NCBI GenBank assembly: GCA_900771085.1
Contig: CAAGMR010000009.1
Coordinates: 1-45,467, forward strand
DNA length: 45,467 bases
Source of the DNA: Clostridia bacterium
GTDB lineage: Bacteria; Bacillota; Clostridia; Oscillospirales; Acutalibacteraceae
Direction: 5' to 3'
Every line of letters begins with the position of its first letter. Positions within the stretch are counted from its first letter, which is position 1. The notes under the pieces are model-generated. The model searched no databases. It had not been told where the DNA came from and saw only the letters and a list, made by a program, of their open reading frames with translations. Shown in pieces: positions 17,619 to 24,534 of this stretch. The translations under genes were made by a program, and so were the position numbers.

Positions 17619-18877
17619 GAACTTTATACCTTGAGTGTAAGTCCGGAATAAGCGGAGACATGACTGTAGCTGCTCTGCTTGATCTCGGTGCTGACAGGGA
17701 AAAGCTTCAGAAAGTAATAGATGAAATGGATGTCGGAGCAAAGCTTCACTTCAAGTCTGCGCTCAGAAACGACATCACAGTTTACAACTTCATGGTTGAA
17801 ATGCCTGATGGCCACATTGATGGCGTATGCGAAGGCCACCATCATCATGACCACGACCACCATGATCACCACGATCACCACGATCACAATCATGATCATC
17901 ACCATGATCATCATGACAAATATCATGTTCACAGAAATCTCAACGATGTCTATGCAATCATAGAAACAAGCGGCCTCAATGAAAAGGCTAAGGAAATGTC
18001 AAAGAAGATGTTCCGTATTGTTGCTGAAGCGGAGGCGAAAGCACACAATAAGCCAATTGAGGAAGTTCATTTCCATGAAGTCGGTGCAATTGACTCAATC
18101 GTAGATATCTGTGCCGTTGCATTCTGTATGGATGACCTCGGTATAGACAGAGTTGTTGTAAGTCCGCTGGCAGAAGGACAGGGTACTGTTAAATGTGCTC
18201 ACGGCCTGGTTCCTGTTCCTGCTCCTGCAACTGCAGCTATATGTTCAACATACGGCGTTCCGCTCAACTTCACAGAAAATGAAGGGGAGATGGTTACACC
18301 TACAGGTGCTGCCATTGTTGCAGCTTATGCTGACGAATTCGGTTCACCTTCCGGTAATTCCGTAATTAAAAAAATCGGATACGGTGCAGGTAAGCGCGAG
18401 TTTAAATATGCGGTTAACATGCTCAGAGCCATGCTCATCGAAGATAACGACAGAAGTGAATATGAAGACAGCATCCTGCTGATTGAAACCAATATTGATG
18501 ACTGTTCATCTGAGTGCCTTGGCTACTGTCTCGAGAAGCTTTTTGAAGCAGGCGTTAAGGATGCTTATTTCACTCCAATCTTTATGAAAAAGAACAGACC
18601 TGCATATTCTCTCAGCGTAATGTGCAAGGAAGATGTTAAGGATGAAGCACTTAGAATCATCTTTGCCAATACTTCTTCCGTAGGTGCTCGTGTAAGCTCA
18701 CAGAATCGCGTTATCATGAAAAGAGAAGCAGTTACCGTTGATACACCTTATGGCCCTGTAGAGGGCAAGAAATGTACTTATGGCGATATTGAAAAAGTCA
18801 CCATAGAGTATGAAAGTGCAAAGAAACTTGCAAATGAAAAGGGTATCAGTATTACAAAGATTTTTGAAAGCAAATAA
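17615..18877 (+). CDS. larC: Nickel insertion protein LarC (pyridinium-3,5-bisthiocarboxylate nickel chelatase)
   Basis: 420 aa. LarC inserts nickel into the pincer nucleotide in a CTP-dependent reaction. The N-terminal part opens with YLECKSGISGDM, followed by a histidine-rich metal-binding stretch at residues 75-106 with about 20 His alternating with Asp. EVHFHEVGAIDSIVDI is the best conserved block; the C-terminal domain has LIETNIDDCSSE. In Lactiplantibacillus plantarum LarC needs a programmed frameshift between larC1 and larC2; here one uninterrupted frame encodes both parts. larA and larE are not in the window. Confidence 0.95.
   Translation: MRTLYLECKSGISGDMTVAALLDLGADREKLQKVIDEMDVGAKLHFKSALRNDITVYNFMVEMPDGHIDGVCEGHHHHDHDHHDHHDHHDHNHDHHHDHHDKYHVHRNLNDVYAIIETSGLNEKAKEMSKKMFRIVAEAEAKAHNKPIEEVHFHEVGAIDSIVDICAVAFCMDDLGIDRVVVSPLAEGQGTVKCAHGLVPVPAPATAAICSTYGVPLNFTENEGEMVTPTGAAIVAAYADEFGSPSGNSVIKKIGYGAGKREFKYAVNMLRAMLIEDNDRSEYEDSILLIETNIDDCSSECLGYCLEKLFEAGVKDAYFTPIFMKKNRPAYSLSVMCKEDVKDEALRIIFANTSSVGARVSSQNRVIMKREAVTVDTPYGPVEGKKCTYGDIEKVTIEYESAKKLANEKGISITKIFESK
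17837..17925 (+). repeat. Low-complexity CAC/GAT-rich tract encoding the LarC His-rich loop
   Basis: Tandem, imperfect units of GATCAC and CACCAT encode alternating His and Asp. The tract stays in frame and is likely to vary in length between strains by slippage; that is inference. Confidence 0.7.
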
Positions 18878-18879
18878 AA

Positions 18880-18912
18880 AAAGAGCTTTGGCTTTAAGCC
18901 AAAGCTCTTTTT
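18880..18912. terminator. Bidirectional terminator between larC and the rex operon
   Basis: AAAGAGCTTTGGC pairs with GCCAAAGCTCTTT with loop TTTAA; T run on the right and A run on the left, so it can stop both convergent operons. Confidence 0.92.
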
Positions 18913-18918
18913 GTCTGT

Positions 18919-19599
18919 TTAATCATCCAGAAGATATACTCCGGAATTAAGAATAACGATTTCGTTGTCATCAACTCTAACGTATCTTAAAACGCTTTCT
19001 TCAAATCTTCTGTAGTCTTCGACCACATATGATTTGAGATTAACTCGTTTAACGTTGTTAGAGTCTTTGCAGGATACGTAGAGATTGTCTCCGTATCTTG
19101 AAATAGAAATCGGTCTTCCGAGAGCGGTGGTGTTAATTCCGCCAATTCTAAAATCAACTCGCTCAAGTTTGGTTGAGTACCTTACTATCGCATTCTGATC
19201 CGGAACAGCACACCAGATATCTGTTCCGTCAGGTGCACAGCTTCTAAGGGACGAGTCGTGATACTGAAGATCGCCGGTCCATTGTAATGTTCCGGTATGG
19301 TCAAATATTCCCATTTCTCCTGTAGGGAATACAACGTTTGTGAAGCCCTTTGGGCTCTCGCAAACAGAGCAGGAGATATAGTCGTTTATCTGACTGATGA
19401 TTTCAGTATAAGCTCTGCCAAATTTACATTCGGCATAGAAAGCTTTCTTAACCTTCTGGACCACCATAGTTTTCAAATTGTAAAACCAGAATGAAATACG
19501 GAGTCTTCCGTCTTCGTCATTCTTTTCCGGCGCCACGATGATAAAACCATCAGGGTGGGTGATAATATCAAGTGGCATATAGTCTAGAATCTGTTTCAT
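18919..19599 (-). CDS. Unknown protein with beta-propeller-like repeats, in the rex operon
   Basis: 226 aa, no signal peptide or membrane segment. The sequence is built of short strand-turn-strand blocks (GFIIVAPEKND, GEMGIFDHTGTLQW, GTDIWCAVPDQNAIVRYS, NLYVSCKDSNNVKRVN) with spacing like PQQ/WD40/NHL propeller blades. I do not recognise a named family. The frame is open to a TTG at 19614, but ATG 19599 (MKQILDYMPLD) is preferred, with a GGGTG nine bases ahead. It follows rex by 27 bases, so it is probably cotranscribed with acn-icd-rex. Function unknown; a soluble cytosolic propeller is suggested. Confidence 0.6.
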   Translation of the reverse strand: MKQILDYMPLDIITHPDGFIIVAPEKNDEDGRLRISFWFYNLKTMVVQKVKKAFYAECKFGRAYTEIISQINDYISCSVCESPKGFTNVVFPTGEMGIFDHTGTLQWTGDLQYHDSSLRSCAPDGTDIWCAVPDQNAIVRYSTKLERVDFRIGGINTTALGRPISISRYGDNLYVSCKDSNNVKRVNLKSYVVEDYRRFEESVLRYVRVDDNEIVILNSGVYLLDD

Positions 19600-19626
19600 T
19601 GATGATACACCCAAATATTATAAAGA

Positions 19627-20271
19627 TTAGTCGTGTACAGATGTGTTGTTGTAAACCTGATAGCAGAGAGTCATAAGGCTATCGTTAAGGTGAACGTTCT
19701 CAACTGCAAGATTAGGATATTTTTCAGAAATATTGTAATGAGAGAAGTTCCAGAAGCCTCTTATGCCGCAAGATACAAGAGATTCAACTACAGGTTTGGC
19801 AGATTCGTAAGGAATGCAGAGAATTGCTACATCTACAGAGTGCTCTTTGCAGAAATCCTCAAGCTCGTCAGAAGAACGAACAGGGATACCATTGATGAGC
19901 TGACCTGAAAGAGCTTCATTCTTGTCGAAAACTCCGATAAGATCAAAACCATGCTCTTTAAAGTTTAACTGCATTGCGATTGTGTGACCGAGGTTACCTG
20001 CACCGATAAGTACAGTCTTGAAACCTGAATCAACTCCGAGAATATTTCCTATTTCGTTATAAAGGCTGGCAATGTTATAGCCGTAGCCCTGCTGGCCGAA
20101 ACCTCCGAAGTTGTTGAGATCCTGGCGAATCTGAGAAGCGGAAAGACCCATTCTCTGCGCAAGTTCTCTACTGGAGATTCTTACTAATCCGTCTTCCTGG
20201 AGATATCCAAGGAAACGATAGTATCTCGGCAGTCTTTTTATAACTGAACTAGATACATACTTAGAACCCAT
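19627..20271 (-). CDS. rex: Redox-sensing transcriptional repressor Rex
   Basis: 214 aa, normal length. The N-terminal winged helix (KRLPRYYRFLGYL, SRELAQRMGLSASQIRQDLNNFG) binds operator DNA; the C-terminal Rossmann domain has VLIGAGNLGHTIAM and the NADH/NAD pocket; the domain-swapped C-terminal helix is present. Rex leaves DNA when NADH rises, so it couples gene expression to NADH/NAD ratio. The ribosome binding site AGAAGGAG precedes the ATG. It is the third gene of acn-icd-rex, 27 bases after icd, an uncommon place for rex. Confidence 0.97.
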   Translation of the reverse strand: MGSKYVSSSVIKRLPRYYRFLGYLQEDGLVRISSRELAQRMGLSASQIRQDLNNFGGFGQQGYGYNIASLYNEIGNILGVDSGFKTVLIGAGNLGHTIAMQLNFKEHGFDLIGVFDKNEALSGQLINGIPVRSSDELEDFCKEHSVDVAILCIPYESAKPVVESLVSCGIRGFWNFSHYNISEKYPNLAVENVHLNDSLMTLCYQVYNNTSVHD

Positions 20272-20298
20272 TTTAATACTCCTTCTAAAAAATAATAG

Positions 20299-21450
20299 TT
20301 ATTTCATTGCCTTAACTGTTGCCATTACGTAGTCACCAAATTCTTTGCATGTTGCGCCATCGGTATTGCCTGTAACAACAACTGTCTTTTCTGTTTCTGT
20401 GCAAATCTCCATTGCTTTGTCGAGGAGGTTTGCTTTTTCAACAAGGCCGATATGACGAAGCATCATTTCTGTAGCCTTGAAGATACTTGAAGGGTTTGCA
20501 TACTCTGCAATTCCTTCTTCAACCATTCTTGGTGCACTGCCGTGGATGGCTTCAAACATTGCATATCTGTCGCCAATGTTTGCGCTGCCTGCTGTGCCGA
20601 CACCGCCCTGAATCTGAGCAGCTTCATCAGTGATGATGTCACCGTAAAGGTTAGGAAGAACGAATACCTGGAAGTTGCTTCTGATGTCCTTGTTAACAAG
20701 GTTTGCAGTCATGATATCGATGTACCAGTCATCTGCAGTGATTTCAGGATAATCCTTTGCAACTTCATGGCAAAGCTCTGTGAACTTGCCGTCGGTCTTC
20801 TTCATGATGTTTGCCTTGGTTACGATTGCAACGTTTGTCTTGCCGTTCTGACGTGCATAGTCAAAAGCAGCCTTTGCAATACGCTTTGTACCAGGGTTTG
20901 TTGTTACCTTGAAGTCAAAAGCGAGCTTCTCAGGAATTTCTACACCCTTGCTGCCAAGAACATATTCGCCTTCGGTATTCTCACGGTAGAACATCCAGTC
21001 GATTCCTTCGGATGGAACCTTAACAGGACGAACATTTGCGAAAAGGTCAAGTTCACGTCTGAGAGTAACATTGGCACTTTCCATTGTGCCGCCCTTAGGT
21101 GTTGTTGTAGGACCTTTAAGAATAACGTCGCAGGTTTTAAGTTCAGCAAGAACGTCTGCAGGAACAGGTTCGTTCTTTGCAAGTCTGTTTTCGATTGTGA
21201 GACCTTCGATTGTCTTAATCTCAACCTTGCCGCTCTCGATTTCCTCGGAGAGGAGGAAGGAGAGAAGGCGATCAGCTTCCGCAGTGATGATTGGGCCGAT
21301 ACCGTCACCGCCACATACGCCGATTACGATTTTATCAAGCTTGCTGAAATCAGTTTTGCCTGAGTTAGCTTCCATAGCTTCAGTTCTTTCAAGCTGGCTT
21401 TCGAGAAGTGCTCTGAACTGTTCGCAAGCGCTATCAATATAATTCTGCAT
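20299..21450 (-). CDS. icd: Isocitrate dehydrogenase, isocitrate/isopropylmalate dehydrogenase family
   Basis: 383 aa. Oxidative decarboxylation of isocitrate to 2-oxoglutarate. Substrate residues are ESANVTLRRELDLFANVRP (Ser125 and the Arg set at 131-141), ENTEGEYV, and the metal-binding aspartates in NLYGDIITDEAAQ; the cofactor loop is FEAIHGSAP. Its pairing with aconitase two bases upstream argues for isocitrate rather than isopropylmalate as substrate. About 40 residues precede the usual family start (MQNYIDSACEQFRALLESQL), a helical extension. NAD use is likely given Rex in the operon, but coenzyme specificity is not proved here. Confidence 0.85.
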   Translation of the reverse strand: MQNYIDSACEQFRALLESQLERTEAMEANSGKTDFSKLDKIVIGVCGGDGIGPIITAEADRLLSFLLSEEIESGKVEIKTIEGLTIENRLAKNEPVPADVLAELKTCDVILKGPTTTPKGGTMESANVTLRRELDLFANVRPVKVPSEGIDWMFYRENTEGEYVLGSKGVEIPEKLAFDFKVTTNPGTKRIAKAAFDYARQNGKTNVAIVTKANIMKKTDGKFTELCHEVAKDYPEITADDWYIDIMTANLVNKDIRSNFQVFVLPNLYGDIITDEAAQIQGGVGTAGSANIGDRYAMFEAIHGSAPRMVEEGIAEYANPSSIFKATEMMLRHIGLVEKANLLDKAMEICTETEKTVVVTGNTDGATCKEFGDYVMATVKAMK

Positions 21451-21452
21451 GA

Positions 21453-23381
21453 TTAGTTCCTTTTCTTTGTATATTGGAGAAGGTCACCGGCTTTGAGGAT
21501 TTCCTTCTGTCTTTCAGTGAATACACCAACAAGAGTAATGTCGATACCCTTAGTGTTATCACGAAGAATCATTTCGCCCTTGTCAAGACCTTCGAAGATT
21601 CCTGAAAGTGAAAGCTCGTCGCCCTGATCGATAAGATCGTAGTCTTCAGGATTCTTGAATGTGAGAGGCATGATGCCGGCATTAATGAGGTTTGCGGCAT
21701 GAATTCTTGCAAAGCTCTTTGTGATAACAGCCTTGATGCCAAGGTAGAGAGGAGCAAGAGCGGCATGTTCACGAGATGAACCCTGACCGTAGTTTGCACC
21801 GCCGATGATGAAGCCCTTTCCTTCTTTCTTGCAGTTCTCGGCAAAGTTTGGATCAACTGCACCGAAGCAGAACTGTGAAATCTTAGGAATGTTTGAACGG
21901 AAAGGAAGAACCTTTGCACCTGCAGGCATGATGTGGTCTGTTGTGATATTGTCTTCAACCTTGAGAATAGCCTTTGCTGTGATTTCATCAGCAAGAACGT
22001 TTGAATCAGGGAAAGGCTTGATGTTTGGACCGTAGTAGATTTCAACCTTTTCTGCTTCAGCAGGAGTGAAAGGCTTTTCAATCATGTTGTCGTTAACATC
22101 AAACTTCTCAGGCATAACGATATTTAAAGGTTCGCCAAGAGTTCTTGGGTCTGTGAGCTTGCCTGTTAAAGCGGAAGCTGCAGCAACTTCAGGGCTTACA
22201 AGGAATACGCCTGCATCCTTTGTGCCTGAACGTCCTTCAAAGTTTCTGTTGAAGGTTCTGAGTGTTACACCCTTTGAGTTAGGTGACTGACCCATGCCGA
22301 TGCATGGACCGCATGTTGATTCAAGAATACGGGCACCTGCATCGATGATGTCTGTGAGTGCACCGCATTTTGCAAGCATTGAAAGAACCTGCTTTGAACC
22401 AGGTGAGATTGCAAGGCTTACGTTTGGAGCAACTGTCTTGCCCTTGAGGATGGCAGCTACCTTGAGCATGTCAGAGAGGGAAGAGTTTGTGCATGAACCG
22501 ATGCAAACCTGATCAATTGTGATTTCACCGATTTCGGTAACTTTCTTCACGTTATCAGGCATGTGAGGCATAGCTGCGAGAGGCTCGAGTTCTGAAAGGT
22601 TGATTTCGATAACCTCGTCGTAAACTGCGTCTTCATCTGAGTCGAGAGGAATCCAGTCTTCTTCACGACCCTGTGCCTTGAGGAATTCTCTTGTTGTTTC
22701 GTCTGAAGGGAATACAGAAGTTGTTGCGCCAAGTTCTGCACCCATGTTTGTGATTGTAGCTCTGTCAGGAACGCTGAGTGTCTTTACGCCCGGACCATGA
22801 TACTCGATGATTTTACCTACGCCACCCTTAACTGAGAGGATGCGAAGTACTTCAAGGATGATATCCTTTGCAGCAACATATGGCTGAAGTTCGCCGGTGA
22901 GGTGAACCTTGCAGATTTTAGGCATGCTGATGTAATATTCACCGCCGCCCATTGCAACTGCAACGTCAAGTCCGCCTGCGCCCATAGCGAGCATGCCGAT
23001 ACCGCCGCCTGTTGGTGTATGGCTGTCAGAACCGATAAGAGTCTTGCCCGGTACACCGAATCTTTCGAGGTTTACCTGATGGCAGATACCGTTACCCGGA
23101 CGGGAGAAGTAAAGACCTCTCTTGTTTGCAACGCTCTGGATGAACTTGTGGTCATCTGCGTTCTCAAAACCGGACTGCAATGTGTTGTGATCAATGTATG
23201 CAACTGAGAGCTCAGTTTTTACTCTGTCAATTCCCATAGCTTCAAGTTCGAGGTAAGCCATTGTACCTGTAGCATCCTGGGTGAGGGTGCGATCGATTCT
23301 GAGACCGATTTCTTCCCCAACTTTCATCTCGCCTGAAACGAGGTGGTTTTTAATGATTTTCTGGCTTATTGTAAGGCCCAT
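21453..23381 (-). CDS. acn: Aconitate hydratase
   Basis: 642 aa, the shorter single-chain aconitase type related to the LeuC/homoaconitase lineage. It isomerises citrate to isocitrate through a 4Fe-4S cluster. Cluster cysteines are Cys297 (GSCTN), Cys357 and Cys360 (CGPCIGMG). DSHTPTGGGIG, and GGANYGQGSSREHAAL in the C-terminal swivel domain, are further signatures. The ribosome binding site GGAGTG lies just before the ATG. It is the first gene of the acn-icd-rex operon and has its own promoter. Citrate synthase is not in the window. Confidence 0.95.
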   Translation of the reverse strand: MGLTISQKIIKNHLVSGEMKVGEEIGLRIDRTLTQDATGTMAYLELEAMGIDRVKTELSVAYIDHNTLQSGFENADDHKFIQSVANKRGLYFSRPGNGICHQVNLERFGVPGKTLIGSDSHTPTGGGIGMLAMGAGGLDVAVAMGGGEYYISMPKICKVHLTGELQPYVAAKDIILEVLRILSVKGGVGKIIEYHGPGVKTLSVPDRATITNMGAELGATTSVFPSDETTREFLKAQGREEDWIPLDSDEDAVYDEVIEINLSELEPLAAMPHMPDNVKKVTEIGEITIDQVCIGSCTNSSLSDMLKVAAILKGKTVAPNVSLAISPGSKQVLSMLAKCGALTDIIDAGARILESTCGPCIGMGQSPNSKGVTLRTFNRNFEGRSGTKDAGVFLVSPEVAAASALTGKLTDPRTLGEPLNIVMPEKFDVNDNMIEKPFTPAEAEKVEIYYGPNIKPFPDSNVLADEITAKAILKVEDNITTDHIMPAGAKVLPFRSNIPKISQFCFGAVDPNFAENCKKEGKGFIIGGANYGQGSSREHAALAPLYLGIKAVITKSFARIHAANLINAGIMPLTFKNPEDYDLIDQGDELSLSGIFEGLDKGEMILRDNTKGIDITLVGVFTERQKEILKAGDLLQYTKKRN

Positions 23382-23414
23382 TTAATCACTCCTGATGTTT
23401 ATTTCGTGTGTGTG

Positions 23415-23446
23415 ATAAACTTGTTTCAAATTTTATCAAAGTTTAT
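23415..23446. repeat. Dyad symmetry at the acn transcription start
   Basis: ATAAACTT (23415-23422) and AAGTTTAT (23439-23446) form an 8-base perfect inverted repeat. Inside it is TTGTTTCAAATTTTATCAA (23421-23439), a poor match to the Rex half-site TTGTTAA with a 5-base instead of 4-base centre. It lies at the expected acn start site. Confidence 0.45.
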
Positions 23447-23473
23447 TATATATATAGGTATACTATAAGTCAA
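23445..23473 (-). promoter_or_regulatory. Promoter of acn-icd-rex
   Basis: On the minus strand: -35 TTGACT (23473-23468), 17-base spacer, -10 TATAAT (23450-23445). Start expected near 23438. Confidence 0.85.
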
Positions 23474-23564
23474 TTGAACATATAAACTAACAATGTTTAT
23501 TTTTACTGTACAAGTATAGTAATTTGTGCATATAAATTGCAACAACTAGATGATGTATTATTAT

Positions 23565-23593
23565 TTGCACACAAACACAATATTTGATATAAT
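23565..23593 (+). promoter_or_regulatory. Promoter of uppP-ftsK
   Basis: -35 TTGCAC (23565-23570), 17-base spacer, -10 TATAAT (23588-23593). Just after it CTATGA (23595-23600) and TCATAG (23611-23616) form a short inverted repeat in the 5' leader. Confidence 0.7.
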
Positions 23594-23631
23594 TCTATGA
23601 TATTAAATATTCATAGCGTGGAGGTGCCTTC

Positions 23632-24510
23632 ATGGAATACTTAAAGGCCATTATTCTTGGAATAGTTCAGGGCGCAACAGAGTTCCTGCCGGTTTCAAGC
23701 AGCGGACATTTGTCAGTATTTCAGCATTTTATGGGAATCAGCGGAGAGGGATCACTTACTCTTACTGTTTTCCTTCACATAGGAACACTTATTGCGGTTA
23801 TCGCAGTTTATTACAAAATCTTCTTAAAACTCATAAAGGAAATGGGTCTTTTCATTAAGGACCTCTTTACAGGAAAGCTCAAAGGAGCAGATATTTCTGA
23901 AGACAGACATATGCTTTACATGATGGTTCTTTCATGTGTTCCATTACTTTTCCTCTTTATTCCTGCAGGAGGGGGAAACAATGTAAAGGACATTGTCGAA
24001 AAACTGGCAAACGACAACGACATTCTTGTTGAAGGTTTCTGTTTCTTTGTTACTTCCATGCTCTTGTTCCTTGGAACCAGAGCAAGCAGAACCCGAAACG
24101 ATATCAGACCTCGCGTTGAAGGAAAAGATGCGTGGTGGGTAGGTGTGGCTCAGGTTATGGCTGCTGCATTCCCTGGTATCTCACGTTCAGGTTCAACAAT
24201 CGCAACAGGTATGCTTCGCGGTGTAGATAAAGACTACATGGTAAGTTACTCTTTCGTTCTTGGAACACCTGCAGTTCTTGCTGCAAGTCTTGTAGAAATG
24301 AAAGATGCATTTGAAGGCGGCGCTATGGCGCTTTCAGTTGGTCCGGTTGCAGTCGGCGTTGTTGTTGCCGCAATCACAGGCATTGCCGCTATCAAGCTTC
24401 TTGAATGGCTTGTTAACAAAGATAAATTTAACTTCTTCGCTTATTACTGTCTCATTCTTTCGGTAGTTGTTATTGCTGCCGGTGCTTATGAGACATTCGC
24501 TACTGTTTAA
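23632..24510 (+). CDS. uppP: Undecaprenyl-diphosphatase UppP (BacA)
   Basis: 292 aa polytopic membrane enzyme. It removes a phosphate from undecaprenyl pyrophosphate so the lipid carrier can be reused for peptidoglycan and other envelope polymers; it also gives bacitracin tolerance. The two catalytic motifs are present: GIVQGATEFLPVSSSGH near the N-terminus and FPGISRSGSTIATG at about 180. A polar stretch around 115-140 (AGGGNNVKDIVEKLANDNDI) is longer than in many homologues. GGAGGTG precedes ATG 23632. Confidence 0.96.
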   Translation: MEYLKAIILGIVQGATEFLPVSSSGHLSVFQHFMGISGEGSLTLTVFLHIGTLIAVIAVYYKIFLKLIKEMGLFIKDLFTGKLKGADISEDRHMLYMMVLSCVPLLFLFIPAGGGNNVKDIVEKLANDNDILVEGFCFFVTSMLLFLGTRASRTRNDIRPRVEGKDAWWVGVAQVMAAAFPGISRSGSTIATGMLRGVDKDYMVSYSFVLGTPAVLAASLVEMKDAFEGGAMALSVGPVAVGVVVAAITGIAAIKLLEWLVNKDKFNFFAYYCLILSVVVIAAGAYETFATV

Positions 24511-24534
24511 TTATTATTATTTGAGGTGACCCAA

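Noticed and set aside
16920..17741. 273-aa open frame on the minus strand opposite larB/larC
   Set aside because: It overlaps two recognisable genes and is full of Cys, His and Tyr as expected for an antisense shadow.
17837..17925. CRISPR-like or tandem-repeat array
   Set aside because: Units are codon-sized, in frame and encode the His-rich loop of LarC; there are no spacers.
19600..19614. TTG start for the gene after rex (and likewise TTG 38572 for flavoprotein copy B)
   Set aside because: In both cases an ATG 15 bases downstream has a G-rich ribosome binding site at proper distance, and the extra five residues look like translated binding site.
20542..21363. 273-aa open frame on the plus strand opposite icd
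   Set aside because: It lies wholly inside a well supported gene on the other strand, is Cys-rich and reads as shadow codons, and has no ribosome binding site or family motif.
23421..23439. Canonical Rex box
   Set aside because: TTGTTTCAAATTTTATCAA has a 5-base centre and mismatched half-sites; reported only as a possible variant, not as a Rex site.
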